From Methylorubrum sp. B1-46 (GTDB lineage Bacteria > Pseudomonadota > Alphaproteobacteria > Rhizobiales > Beijerinckiaceae): a stretch of 64,000 nt of DNA. Under the pieces are notes generated by a model. It searched no databases, was not told the origin of the DNA, and worked only from the letters and a program-made list of their open reading frames with translations. The translations under genes were made by a program, and so were the position numbers. Where the stretch lies: the NCBI RefSeq assembly GCF_021117295.1, contig NZ_CP088247.1, positions 553,501 to 617,500 of the forward strand, read 5' to 3'. Shown here in pieces: positions 25,169-33,975 of this stretch; positions within the stretch are counted from its first letter, which is position 1, and the number at the start of each line of letters is the position of its first letter.

Positions 25169-25939
25169 ATGCCGCGCCGCTTTTCACGGATTGCCTTCGT
25201 GGCGAGCCCCACGGCCGATGCGCGGGAGGCGGCGGACCTGCTGATGCGCCGCTACGACCACGTTCCGCCCGAGGAGGCGGATGTCGTCGTAGCACTCGGC
25301 GGCGACGGCTTGATGCTGCAGGTGCTGCACCGCTTCATGAACGCGCCCAAGCCGATCTACGGCATGAATCGCGGCACGGTCGGCTTCCTGATGAACGAGT
25401 TCCGCGAGGACGGGCTGCTCGACCGGCTGGAGGCCACCAAGCGCTCGACGATCCACCCGATGACGATGATCGCCACCGATACGGAGGGGCGCAGCCACAC
25501 GGCGCGGGCGATCAACGAGGTCTACATGCTGCGCCAGACCCACCAGACCGCCAAGCTGCGGGTCTCGGTGGACGACCATGTGCGCCTGCCCGAACTCATC
25601 GCCGACGGGATTCTGGCCGCCACGCCCGCCGGCTCGACCGCCTACAACCTCTCGGTCGGGGGGCCGATCCTGCCGCTCAACGCTCATCTCCTGGCGCTGA
25701 CGCCGATCTCGGCCTTCCGGCCCCGGCGCTGGCGCGGCGCGCTGCTGCCGAACTACGCCCGCATCCGCATCGACGTGATCGACGCCGAGCACCGCCCCGT
25801 CGCGGCGGTAGCCGATCATACCGAGTTCCGCCGGGTCTGCACGGTGGAGACGTGGCTCGACCACGCCACCAACCTCGTGCTGCTGCACGACCCCGGCCAC
25901 AGCCTGGAAGAGCGCATCCTGCGCGAACAATTCGGCTGA
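25169..25939 (+). CDS. nadK: NAD kinase
   Basis: NAD kinase phosphorylates NAD+ to NADP+ in the cytosol and sets the NADP pool. The 256-residue product has the GGDG motif (44-47), the NE segment in FLMNEFREDG and the second conserved NE in AINEVYMLRQ. The nucleotide-binding loop TPAGSTAYNLSVGGPILP is also present. Length is typical of the compact Rhizobiales form (about 255). It is divergent from cutA and converges on the DUF1674 gene. Confidence 0.95.
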   Translation: MPRRFSRIAFVASPTADAREAADLLMRRYDHVPPEEADVVVALGGDGLMLQVLHRFMNAPKPIYGMNRGTVGFLMNEFREDGLLDRLEATKRSTIHPMTMIATDTEGRSHTARAINEVYMLRQTHQTAKLRVSVDDHVRLPELIADGILAATPAGSTAYNLSVGGPILPLNAHLLALTPISAFRPRRWRGALLPNYARIRIDVIDAEHRPVAAVADHTEFRRVCTVETWLDHATNLVLLHDPGHSLEERILREQFG

Positions 25940-25979
25940 CCGCTCCGGAGACCGGCCGTCGATCCGCGCGGTTGCCGCG

Positions 25980-26204
25980 TCAGAAGTCGCTGGCGAGGCC
26001 CTTCACCTCCCAATCCTCGTAGCGGACCGGCTCGAGGCCGCCGCGTCCCAGCGCCTCGGGACGCTCGGCGATCTTGGCCGCACGGGCGTCGATGGCAGCG
26101 CGCCGCTCGGCCGCCTCCGCCAGCGCCCGCTGCGCCGCCGGGGACAGGATGCGCGGCGCGGCGCCCGCCGCATCGGCCTCGTCCTTGGCATCCGCCTGTG
26201 TCAT
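25980..26204 (-). CDS. DUF1674 protein, SDHAF4-like succinate dehydrogenase assembly factor
   Basis: The product has about 74 residues. It ends with the family signature RYEDWEVKGLASDF, preceded by an Ala/Arg/Glu-rich helix (RALAEAAERRAAIDARAAK). DUF1674 includes the mitochondrial SDHAF4 factor that helps assemble flavinylated SdhA, so a role in succinate dehydrogenase biogenesis is a reasonable inference. The start at 26204 gives the normal short length; the frame extends upstream to 26387 without conservation. It is divergent from rsmB, about 140 nt away. Confidence 0.85.
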   Translation of the reverse strand: MTQADAKDEADAAGAAPRILSPAAQRALAEAAERRAAIDARAAKIAERPEALGRGGLEPVRYEDWEVKGLASDF

Positions 26205-26344
26205 GCCGATCTCCATCCTCGCTCGCATCACGTCTTGCATCCTTTGCCGACAGATGTGACTCCGTCGGCCCAGGGGCGAGACCCCACCGACCCCTTTTAT
26301 CCCAGAACGGCCCTTCCCGCTTGGCAACGCCCCCCAACCACCGC

Positions 26345-27685
26345 ATGCCGCCCGCCTTCGACCCGTCCGTGCCGGGTCTCGCCGCACGCCACGTCGCGCG
26401 CGAGGCGGTCACGACCCTACTCGGTCCCGCCCGCGGTCTGGCGCTCGAAGATGCTCTCGCCCAGGCCGGGCGCGGGGCCCGGCTGGAGGCCGGCGAGGCC
26501 GCGCTCGCCCGCGCGATCGCCACGGCGAGCTTCCGCCGCCTCGGCTTCATCCGGGCAGCACTCGCTGCCCGCCTGCGCGACGGCCTTCCCGAGGACCGGC
26601 CGCACCTCCTGGCCCTTCTGGTGACCGGCGCGGCGCAGATCCTCGACCTCGCGGTGGCCGACCACGCCGCCGTCGATCTCTCGGTGCGCCTCGCCAAGGC
26701 CGACCCGCAGCTCCAGCACCTCGCGCCCCTCGTCAACGCGGTGCTGCGCCGAATCGCCCGCGAGCGCGACGTGATCCGCGCGGAGGAGAACGATCCGCTC
26801 GCCCACAACACCCCGGACTGGCTCGCACGGCGCTGGCGGGCAACCTACGGCGAGGAGACGGCACGCTGCATCGCCGCGGCCCATCTGGAGGGCGCGGCGG
26901 TCGATCTCACCGTTGCGCGCGCCGCGGACATCTGGGCCGAGCGGCTCGGCGCTCTCCGCCTCGACATCGGGTCGCTCCGTCTGGTCGAGGTGCGGGACTC
27001 GGTGGCCGAACTGCCCGGCTATACCGAAGGCGCATGGTGGGTGCAGGACGCCGCCGCCGCCCTGCCGGTGCGGCTGCTCGCCCCCGCTCCGGGTGAGCGC
27101 GTCGCCGACCTCTGCGCCGCGCCCGGCGGCAAGACGGCACAGATCGCGGCGGCGGGCGCGACGGTCACGGCCGTCGACCGTTCGGGCGCGCGGCTGGAAC
27201 GGCTCGGCCGCAATCTCGAACGCCTCGGCCTCTCGGCGGAGGTGGTGACGGCCGATGCCCTGGGGCTGCCGGAGGATGCACCCTTCGACGCGGTGCTGCT
27301 CGACGCCCCCTGCTCGGCGACCGGCACGATCCGCCGCCATCCCGATGTCGCCTGGACGAAGAGCGAGACCGATGTGATGCGGCTGTCCGGCCTCCAGCGC
27401 CGCCTCCTCGATAAGGCCGCGCGGCTGACGCGGCCGGGTGGACGGCTCGTCTACTGCACCTGCTCCCTGGAACCCGAAGAGGGCGGCGGACAGGTCGCGG
27501 ACTTTCTCAAGCGCAACCCGAATTTCGAGCGGATCGCGATCACCTCCGACCAATTGGCCGGCCATGCCGAGTTGATCGACGCATCCGGCGACCTGCGCAC
27601 CCTGCCGAGCCATCTCGGCGGCGGCACCGGACGGGCCGGCGGCCTCGACGGCTTCTTCGCGAGTGTCCTGCGACGGCGAGGCTGA
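26345..27685 (+). CDS. rsmB: 16S rRNA (cytosine-5) methyltransferase, RsmB/Sun family
   Basis: RsmB-type enzymes methylate a cytosine of 16S rRNA using S-adenosylmethionine. The 446-residue product has an N-terminal NusB-like helical domain (about 10-150) and a Rossmann methyltransferase domain. The SAM-binding motif is ADLCAAPGGKTAQIAAAGA. The two catalytic cysteines appear in LLDAPCSATGTIRRHPD and RLVYCTCSLEPEEGG. The start at 26345 is supported by the NusB-like region beginning shortly after it. Confidence 0.92.
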   Translation: MPPAFDPSVPGLAARHVAREAVTTLLGPARGLALEDALAQAGRGARLEAGEAALARAIATASFRRLGFIRAALAARLRDGLPEDRPHLLALLVTGAAQILDLAVADHAAVDLSVRLAKADPQLQHLAPLVNAVLRRIARERDVIRAEENDPLAHNTPDWLARRWRATYGEETARCIAAAHLEGAAVDLTVARAADIWAERLGALRLDIGSLRLVEVRDSVAELPGYTEGAWWVQDAAAALPVRLLAPAPGERVADLCAAPGGKTAQIAAAGATVTAVDRSGARLERLGRNLERLGLSAEVVTADALGLPEDAPFDAVLLDAPCSATGTIRRHPDVAWTKSETDVMRLSGLQRRLLDKAARLTRPGGRLVYCTCSLEPEEGGGQVADFLKRNPNFERIAITSDQLAGHAELIDASGDLRTLPSHLGGGTGRAGGLDGFFASVLRRRG

Positions 27686-27745
27686 GACTGGAACAGTCTG
27701 AAGCCCGACATGTGATCCGGAGGCCTGCGGCCTCGTATCGAGACC

Positions 27746-27910
27746 TCAGCAGCAAAAAGCCTTCAGGCCTGCGCCGGCCATGGCGAGCCCCGTCACGAGG
27801 GAGAGGCCGCCGGCCATCTCCATCCGAGCGGTCCAATCCGGATAGAGCGGCGCGCGGCCGGCCAGAACCAGCCCGCAGGACAAGCTCACGAGACTGAGCA
27901 ACGCAATCAT
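27746..27910 (-). CDS. Small two-helix membrane protein (54 aa)
   Basis: This gene is too short for most gene finders but looks real. A consensus ribosome site (GGGAGGA, 5 nt from the ATG) precedes 54 codons. The product begins MIALLSLVSLSCGLVLAGRA, a membrane helix. A short polar loop (PLYPDWTARMEM) and a second helix (AGGLSLVTGLAMAGAGLKAF) follow, ending Cys-Cys. It converges on rsmB. I recognise no family. Confidence 0.7.
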   Translation of the reverse strand: MIALLSLVSLSCGLVLAGRAPLYPDWTARMEMAGGLSLVTGLAMAGAGLKAFCC

Positions 27911-28215
27911 CCATCCTCCCAATCGAGCGTTCGCCGCAGCGCCGTCCCAGCCGTCATCACGCCGTCTTCGAAGACGTTAACGCGCGCGCTCCGCCAGCGG
28001 GCTTCCCCGCTCTTCCCGACTTCCACAGCTCGATTGAGAGACCTTCGGAACAGTCACTGACAACCGATGTCGAGATTTTAGCCGGTTACATAACCTTTGT
28101 TGCACAATCCGCATTAACCATTCGTTCAAGTGTGTAAACAAAGCCTTAGCGGGACCCCTCAACTTCGGTTAAATATTTTTAGCACAACGAACTTCCCTCC
28201 CGTTTCGGCGGCCTC
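27911..28215. other. Intergenic region between divergent small-membrane-protein and polytopic-membrane-protein genes
   Basis: About 305 bp. The right half (28070-28190) is clearly AT-rich, with runs such as GGTTAAATATTTTTAGC just before the gene at 28216. That probably holds its promoter. No gene is supported. Confidence 0.45.
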
Positions 28216-29289
28216 ATGCCTTACGTGTCCAGCTTCTGGGTGCGCTCTTCCGTCATGCTTGCAGGCGCAGCGAGCTTTCTTTTCATCGGAACGGGGGCGG
28301 CCAGCGCCCACGTCAAATGGTTCTGTGCTTTCGATGTCGCCGGCCAGCCGCGCGGTCTCGAACAGGTGCTTTGTACCGACTTCGAAATTCTGACGGGTCT
28401 CGCCCTCGTCTGCCTGATGTTCGGCTGCCTGGCTGAAGGAACGCATCTCGGCACCGCAATCCTCAACGCCCTCGACCGCGTTACCGCGGCAGCCCGGCTC
28501 AACAGCGTCCTGATCGTTCGGGCGGTGGTGGGGTTCTTCCTCGTCTCGCTGTGGAACCTCGGCGGGATCATCCTGACGCCGGAACTGAAGACGGACGTCG
28601 CTTGGATCCCGTGGCTGCAACTGGCCATGGCCGCGGGCCTGCTGTGGAAGCGCACCCTGCCGTTCACCGCCGCCGGCATCGTGTTCCTGTTCGGCTTCGC
28701 CGTCTGGAATTACGGCATCTTCCACCTTGCCGACTATCCGGTCTTCCTCGGTGTGGCGGCCTTCCTGGCGCTCACCGCCTTCGACCGCACCCTGTTCGGC
28801 CAGCGCCCCATCGACGTGGTGCGCATCGCCGCCGCGATCACCCTGATGTGGGCCTCCGTCGAGAAGTGGGCCTATCCCCACTGGACCGACCCGCTCATCG
28901 CCGCCAAGCCCGCCATGACGATGGGCGCCTCGCCGGAACTCTTCATGCAGGCCGCGGGCGTCATCGAGTTCACTCTGGCCTTCGCCCTGATCTGGACCCC
29001 CCTGGTGCGCCGCGCCTCTGCGATCATCCTGACGGCGGTGTTCGTCTCGGCGATCGTCGAATTCGGCAAGATCGACGCCATCGGCCACTCGGGCATCATC
29101 GCGGTCCTGATCGCCATCGCCGCGGACGATGCCCGGGTGCCCGCCACCCGCCGGGACGTGGTCCTCGCCCCGGTCTACTATGCCAGCGCCCTGATGCTGT
29201 TCCTCGGCGCCTACTACCTCGCCCACAGCACCCTCTACGGCGACAGCTACGGGATCGGCACAGCCATGGGCGGCATTCCGGTGATCTGA
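28216..29289 (+). CDS. Polytopic membrane protein, about ten helices
   Basis: The 357-residue product has a signal-like first helix (SVMLAGAASFLFIGTGAASA), then HVKWFCAFDVAGQPRGLEQVLC facing the periplasm, and about eight or nine further membrane segments (for example LVCLMFGCLAEG, AVVGFFLVSLW, GIVFLFGFAVWNYGI). Short polar loops separate them. Two cysteines in the first loop could form a disulfide. The C-terminal half has DoxX-like features (EKWAYPHW, then FMQAAGVIEFTLAFALIW), but I cannot assign a family with confidence. A terminator-like hairpin follows. Confidence 0.75.
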   Translation: MPYVSSFWVRSSVMLAGAASFLFIGTGAASAHVKWFCAFDVAGQPRGLEQVLCTDFEILTGLALVCLMFGCLAEGTHLGTAILNALDRVTAAARLNSVLIVRAVVGFFLVSLWNLGGIILTPELKTDVAWIPWLQLAMAAGLLWKRTLPFTAAGIVFLFGFAVWNYGIFHLADYPVFLGVAAFLALTAFDRTLFGQRPIDVVRIAAAITLMWASVEKWAYPHWTDPLIAAKPAMTMGASPELFMQAAGVIEFTLAFALIWTPLVRRASAIILTAVFVSAIVEFGKIDAIGHSGIIAVLIAIAADDARVPATRRDVVLAPVYYASALMLFLGAYYLAHSTLYGDSYGIGTAMGGIPVI

Positions 29290-29317
29290 GCCGAGGCCGG
29301 CTGCACGAAGGATGCTT

Positions 29318-29349
29318 CGGGGGTGCCCCTTGCGCGAGGGACACCCCCG
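29318..29349. terminator. Hairpin after the polytopic membrane protein gene
   Basis: CGGGGGTG / CACCCCCG arms with inner CCCT / AGGG pairing and a 6-nt loop, 29 nt after the stop. There is no T-run. Confidence 0.55.
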
Positions 29350-29430
29350 CGCCGGTTCCGTGTTCTCGATGCGACGGTTCGGAGCAGGGCTGGCACTGTG
29401 AGGCGCGACGCGTGAATTCAGGGAGCCAAG

Positions 29431-29547
29431 ATGTCCGCAACGCGCCCTTCACGTTTCGCTAAGTTTACCGAATTCAATCGTCGATGTTCTCCGGACAAAG
29501 CGGAAGTCAGACCGCTTCCGGGAGCTGCGAAAGAAGCAATTCGTTAA
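29431..29547 (+). CDS. Possible 38-aa peptide upstream of the PLP enzyme
   Basis: GGGAG lies 5 nt before an ATG that opens 38 codons, giving a basic peptide (MSATRPSRFAKFTEF...). It could be a leader peptide or a chance frame in the 360-bp gap before the gene at 29652. The gap becomes AT-rich at 29530-29580, which fits a promoter for that gene. Confidence 0.3.
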   Translation: MSATRPSRFAKFTEFNRRCSPDKAEVRPLPGAAKEAIR

Positions 29548-29651
29548 ATACGCCCTGATGCAATTTTCCTACACCGGCGCCGTTTAACGCGATGGCAAGC
29601 CGACCGGATCGACAGTCCGTCCTGTAACGACGCGGCACCGGACGGGATGGC

Positions 29652-30845
29652 ATGAGACATCGTGAGCAGACCGACGCGACGATCCAGCAACGCGCGGACG
29701 GCGTGCGCCGCCTTCCGAGCGTACCCGTTCCCGGCGCGGATCACGCCCTGCACGGGCTCGACTTCGCCTCGCAGGATTGCCTCGGCCTCTCCACCCACCC
29801 GGAGATCGTCGCCGCAGCCGCCGACACTCTGCGCCGGCTCGGCGTGCGCAGCGTCTGCGCCGGAGCCGAAGCCGGCGATACCGGCCTCGCGGTGACGCTG
29901 GAGCGCCGGATCGCCGACTTCCTTCAGATGGACGAGGCCCTGCTCTGCCCGACCAGCCGGGCCGCTGCCCAAGTCGTGATCCGCGGTCTCGTGCGCCCGG
30001 CCGACCACGTCGTGATCGATGCCGCGATCCGCGGAGGCCTTCGGGAGGAGGCCGAGGCCGGGACGAACAACATCCAGCTGTTCCGCCACCTCGATGCCGA
30101 TCATTGCCGCGAGCGTCTCCGGGCCATCCGCGCCCGCGACGCTGAGAACGGCATCCTCGTCGTGACCGAGAGCCTGTCGCCGCTCGATTCCGGGACGCCT
30201 GACCTCGCCGCCCTGCGGGCACTATGCGACGAGTACGGTGCGACGCTCCTCGTGGACGTATCCCAGGATCTCGGATGCCTCGGCGAGGACGGTCGCGGCC
30301 ATCTCGGCCTTCAGGACATGCTGGGCAGGGCCGATCTCGTCATCGGCACCTTCTCGAAGAGCTTCGCCTCCAACGGCGGATTCATCGCCGCCCGCACCCG
30401 CGCCGTGACGGCGTGCCTGCGCGTCGGCGAGGCGGCCCAGGCGCTCTCGCCGATCCAGCTCGCGGTCATCCTCAAGGCGTTTACCGTCATCGACGCGGCC
30501 GAGGGCTGTCAGCGCCGTACCCGCCTGATGCGCAACGTCCTCAACCTGCGCACGGCCCTGCGGGAGCGGGGGCTGAGCGTCTGCGGCGAGCCCTGCACCT
30601 CCGTCTGCGTCGAGATCGGTTTCGGCGAGCGGGCGCGCCGCTTCGCCGCTCACCTGTCCGACCTCGGCCTGCTGGTCGACCTCGGCGCGCTGGAGGAGAC
30701 CGGCCGCCTGCGGCTGCACGTCACCGCCGGGCAGTCGGATGCGGAGATCGTGCGGGCCGCCTCCTGCGTCGCGGTCGCGCTCGATCGGGCGCAAGCCGAG
30801 ATCGCTCCTCCATCGCGCCGCCCGCGCCTGCAGGCCGCCGCGTAG
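29652..30845 (+). CDS. Alpha-oxoamine synthase-like PLP enzyme, variant active site
   Basis: The 397-residue protein has the fold type I aminotransferase layout of the alpha-oxoamine synthases (serine palmitoyltransferase, AONS, KBL, ALAS). LDFASQDCLGLSTHPEI resembles the family N-terminal YLG segment, NIQLFRHLD resembles the FxHND segment, and IGTFSKSF carries the Schiff-base lysine Lys236. Asp202 is present for the pyridine nitrogen. However, the usual DEAHS reads DVSQD, so His is Gln205, and the usual NHAS region reads AIRGG, so the PLP-stacking His is missing. The substrate is therefore open; sphingolipid base, 2-amino-3-oxo compound or a non-decarboxylating reaction are alternatives. It appears monocistronic. 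Confidence 0.75.
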   Translation: MRHREQTDATIQQRADGVRRLPSVPVPGADHALHGLDFASQDCLGLSTHPEIVAAAADTLRRLGVRSVCAGAEAGDTGLAVTLERRIADFLQMDEALLCPTSRAAAQVVIRGLVRPADHVVIDAAIRGGLREEAEAGTNNIQLFRHLDADHCRERLRAIRARDAENGILVVTESLSPLDSGTPDLAALRALCDEYGATLLVDVSQDLGCLGEDGRGHLGLQDMLGRADLVIGTFSKSFASNGGFIAARTRAVTACLRVGEAAQALSPIQLAVILKAFTVIDAAEGCQRRTRLMRNVLNLRTALRERGLSVCGEPCTSVCVEIGFGERARRFAAHLSDLGLLVDLGALEETGRLRLHVTAGQSDAEIVRAASCVAVALDRAQAEIAPPSRRPRLQAAA

Positions 30846-30951
30846 GCGTCGCCGCACTGGAACGCATCCGGAAGGTTTCCTCGGGAAGCCGGCAGCCTCA
30901 GGCCGGGAACTGGGGTTCACGAGCCTCGGAGCGTCTTGCAATCAACGAAGA

Positions 30952-30984
30952 CCGTCATTCCGGGGTCGCGCAGCCGAATGACGG
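30952..30984. repeat. REP-like hairpin, GTCATTCCGG type
   Basis: CCGTCATTC and GAATGACGG are perfect 9-bp arms around a GC-rich loop starting CGGGG. It resembles the intergenic GTCATTCCGGGG palindromes common in Rhizobiales genomes. It sits between convergent genes. Confidence 0.55.
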
Positions 30985-31030
30985 ACGTTATCCGACGTTC
31001 CGAGCGCGGCCGGCGAACCAAACAGCGACG

Positions 31031-31360
31031 TCAGAGAACCATTCCGCGGGCGTCCGCCTCCCGTTCGACTGCATCCAGCAGGGCGCGGGACGCGATCAGA
31101 CGGCGGTCGATCATCGGATCGGTGAGCCGGTCGATCCAGAGCGGCCAGGTCTCCCGCGCCTCCTGGGTGCGGCCTTCGAGATCCCTGCGGACGACTCGCA
31201 GATAGGGAATCCCGCGGGGGCCGAGCCGGTCGAGGGTGCGGCACAGGTCGCGGCGGAACTCCTGCGAGATCCGGGCGAGTCCGGCATGGGCGGATTCGTA
31301 GGCGCCGATCAGGGCGTGGGCATGCCCGACCGCCTCCTGGGGAAACGTCGTACGGAACAT
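31031..31360 (-). CDS. Hypothetical protein (109 aa)
   Basis: The 109-residue product (MFRTTFPQEAVGHAHALIGA...) is mostly amphipathic helices with a central GPRGIPYLRVVRRDLEGR segment and charged C-terminus. It is soluble, with no signal peptide or membrane helix. Only a weak GAGA lies upstream of the ATG at 31360; the frame is open to 31498. I recognise no family. It lies between the PLP enzyme (convergent) and fabD (divergent). Confidence 0.6.
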   Translation of the reverse strand: MFRTTFPQEAVGHAHALIGAYESAHAGLARISQEFRRDLCRTLDRLGPRGIPYLRVVRRDLEGRTQEARETWPLWIDRLTDPMIDRRLIASRALLDAVEREADARGMVL

Positions 31361-31648
31361 GGCAGGTGTCTCGCGAGGGACTACCCGATCAATGCACGGA
31401 ATCGTTCCGGGTTCTGCCGGCGGCTCCGGTAATCTCCGGTCCAGCTTGGCTTTTTTCCGGTCTGATCTTGTGCATCGCATTGTTGACACTCGCCGCACGT
31501 GATGCGACTGCGCCGCACCTTAAACAGGGTCTCCAGGCGATCCCGGTCAGCGGCAGTCCATCTCGTGGCTGCAGGCGTGCGGCGTGACGGCGGGCCGACC
31601 CCGATTGCGCCGGGGCACCCGTCCCGGTGCTCAAGGCGACGGGACGTC

Positions 31649-32581
31649 ATGACGCGAGCCTTCATCTTTCCGGGACAGGGCAGCCAAGCGGTCGGCATGG
31701 GCAAGACGCTGAGCGAGGCGTCACCGGCGGCCCGGCAGGTCTTCGAGGAGGTCGATACGGCGCTCGGCCAGAACCTGTCGCGGCTGATGTTCGAGGGCCC
31801 ATCGGAAGAACTGACGCTGACCGCCAACGCGCAGCCGGCGCTGATGGCGGCGAGCCTCGCGGTGCTGCGCACCCTGGAGGCTGAGCGCGGACTCGATCTG
31901 GCGCGCGACGCGGCTTTCGTGGCCGGCCACTCGCTCGGCGAGTACTCGGCGCTGGCTGCCGCCGGCACCTTCACGATCTCCGACACCGCCCGCCTGCTGC
32001 GCATCCGCGGCGAGGCGATGCAGCGGGCGGTCGCGCCCGGCATCGGTGCGATGGCCGCTCTGCTCGGGCCTGACCTCGCGACTGCGCGCGACATCGCGGA
32101 AGAGGCAGCGCAGGGCATGGTCTGCGATGTCGCCAACGACAACGGCGCCGGTCAGGTCGTCCTTTCCGGTCACCGGGAGGCCGTCGAACGGGCGATGGCG
32201 CTGGCTCAGGGGCGCGGCGTGCGCCGGGCCGTGCTTCTCAACGTCTCCGCTCCGTTCCACTGCGCCCTGATGGCGCCGGCGGCCGAAGCGATGCGCCGGG
32301 CGCTGGCCGAGGTGGCGATGAAGGCGCCCATCGTGCCGGTCTATGCCAACGTCACCGCCGGCCCGCTCACCGAGCCGGACGCGATCCGCGACGCGCTGGT
32401 AACCCAGGTCACAGGGACCGTGCGCTGGGCCGAGAGCGTCGCCGCCATGGCCGAGGCCGGCGTCGACCGCTTCCACGAACTCGGCGCGGGCAAGGTTCTG
32501 ACCGGGCTCGTCAAGCGGATCGCGCCGGGCGCTTCTGCAGGCGCCGTCGGCACGCCCGACGACGTCGCCGCCTACGCCTGA
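31649..32581 (+). CDS. fabD: Malonyl-CoA:ACP transacylase
   Basis: FabD loads malonyl groups from CoA onto ACP for fatty-acid elongation. The 310-residue product has the N-terminal FIFPGQGSQ motif, the nucleophile Ser95 in GHSLGEYSALAAAG and the catalytic His in NVSAPFHCALM. The later segment ELGAGKVLTGLVKRI is also typical. ATG 31649 is the only start giving family length and the FPGQGSQ motif at residue 7. It opens the fab block, 32 nt before fabG. Confidence 0.96.
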   Translation: MTRAFIFPGQGSQAVGMGKTLSEASPAARQVFEEVDTALGQNLSRLMFEGPSEELTLTANAQPALMAASLAVLRTLEAERGLDLARDAAFVAGHSLGEYSALAAAGTFTISDTARLLRIRGEAMQRAVAPGIGAMAALLGPDLATARDIAEEAAQGMVCDVANDNGAGQVVLSGHREAVERAMALAQGRGVRRAVLLNVSAPFHCALMAPAAEAMRRALAEVAMKAPIVPVYANVTAGPLTEPDAIRDALVTQVTGTVRWAESVAAMAEAGVDRFHELGAGKVLTGLVKRIAPGASAGAVGTPDDVAAYA

Positions 32582-32613
32582 CCCCTTTTTCCCGATCGAG
32601 AAGAGCCGACACC

Positions 32614-33354
32614 ATGTTCGACCTCACCGGCCGCAAGGCCCTCGTCACCGGCGCGACCGGCGGGCTCGGCGGGGCGATCGCCCGGGCGCTGCACGCGCAG
32701 GGCGCGCATGTCGCGCTGTCCGGTACCCGCCGCGCGGTGCTCGACGAGCTGGCAGCCGAACTCGGCGGCGAGCGTGTCGCGGTGGTCGAGGCCAACCTCG
32801 CCGACAAGGCCGCAGTCGAAGCGCTCCTGCCGGCGGCCGAATCAGCGCTCGGCGGTCTCGACATCCTGATCAACAATGCCGGCATCACCCGCGACAACCT
32901 CTTCATGCGGATGAAGGACGAGGAGTGGGAAGCGGTTCTCGACGTCAACCTCACCGCCGCCTTCCGCCTGTCGCGCGCCGCGCTCCGAGGCATGATGAAG
33001 CGCCGCTATGGCCGCATCATCGGCATCAGCTCGGTGGTCGGCGCCACCGGCAATCCGGGACAGGGCAACTATGCGGCGGCCAAGGCCGGCCTCGTCGGCA
33101 TGACCAAGGCGCTGGCGGCGGAGGTCGCGACGCGCGGCATCACCGTGAACTGCATCGCGCCGGGCTTCATCGCCTCGGCGATGACCGATGCGCTGAACGA
33201 GAAGCAGCGCGAGACGATTCTGACCCGCGTCCCCGCGGGCCGGCTCGGCACCGGCGCCGAGATCGGCGCGGCGGCGGTTTATCTTGCTTCGGAGGAAGCG
33301 GGTTACGTGACGGGGCAAACGCTGCACGTCAATGGCGGCATGGCGATGTATTGA
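32614..33354 (+). CDS. fabG: 3-oxoacyl-ACP reductase
   Basis: FabG reduces 3-oxoacyl-ACP with NADPH in the elongation cycle. The 246-residue short-chain dehydrogenase has TGATGGLGGAIA for the cofactor, NNAG in ILINNAGITRDN, the catalytic Ser in GISSVVGATGNPGQGNYAAAKAG with the Tyr and Lys of YxxxK, and the C-terminal VTGQTLHVNGGMAMY typical of FabG. It is 32 nt after fabD and probably co-transcribed with it. Confidence 0.96.
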   Translation: MFDLTGRKALVTGATGGLGGAIARALHAQGAHVALSGTRRAVLDELAAELGGERVAVVEANLADKAAVEALLPAAESALGGLDILINNAGITRDNLFMRMKDEEWEAVLDVNLTAAFRLSRAALRGMMKRRYGRIIGISSVVGATGNPGQGNYAAAKAGLVGMTKALAAEVATRGITVNCIAPGFIASAMTDALNEKQRETILTRVPAGRLGTGAEIGAAAVYLASEEAGYVTGQTLHVNGGMAMY

Positions 33355-33614
33355 GACTATCCACAAAGGGGTGTTCTGGCCGGAAAACCACGGCCATGAA
33401 TGCTTTCTGAACCGCCCCTCGCCAGAGCGGAAACCCTGTGTTAACACCCGGCTCAGCCGTGCAGGGGAGTTGACGGTTCAGCGGGTTGCGGCTTTTCCAA
33501 ACCACGCGCGATCGAACACCGGCCGTCCCAAAAACCCCCGAAGCGGGAAGGCGGCCACGGCGCTTTCGTCAGAAGCACACACCATCACGATCGAAAAGAC
33601 GAGGACCAACAACG

Positions 33615-33851
33615 ATGAGCGATATCGCCGAGCGCGTGAAGAAGATCGTCGTCGAGCATCTGGGCGTCGAGCCTGAGAAGGTCACCGAGGCCTCCAACTT
33701 CATCGACGATCTCGGCGCCGACAGCCTCGACACCGTCGAGCTGGTGATGGCGTTCGAGGAGGAGTTCAACGTCGAGATTCCGGACGACGCGGCCGAGACC
33801 ATCCAGACCGTCGGCGACGCGATCAAGTTCCTGGAGAAGAACTCCGCCTAA
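33615..33851 (+). CDS. acpP: Acyl carrier protein
   Basis: AcpP carries growing acyl chains on a 4'-phosphopantetheine arm. The 78-residue acidic product has the attachment serine Ser37 in the [21 protein letters not shown] motif, and four helices by pattern. A 260-bp gap after fabG, much longer than other gaps in this block, suggests its own promoter, as expected for a very highly expressed gene. The ATG at 33615 gives exact family length. Confidence 0.97.
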   Translation: MSDIAERVKKIVVEHLGVEPEKVTEASNFIDDLGADSLDTVELVMAFEEEFNVEIPDDAAETIQTVGDAIKFLEKNSA

Positions 33852-33869
33852 GGCGGTGTCCTCACGCGG

Positions 33870-33890
33870 GCGGGGTCGACAAGACCCCGC
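33870..33890. promoter_or_regulatory. Hairpin between acpP and fabF
   Basis: GCGGGGTC and GACCCCGC form a perfect 8-bp stem with a 5-nt loop, 18 nt after the acpP stop. There is no T-run, so partial attenuation or acpP mRNA 3'-end protection is likely. Confidence 0.45.
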
Positions 33891-33975
33891 GCGCCACCAT
33901 GTTTCGAAGAACCGTCGTCCGTCGGGACGAACCATGAAGTCCCTTGCGGACTGAGCGGATCATTGGGATCAGGCA

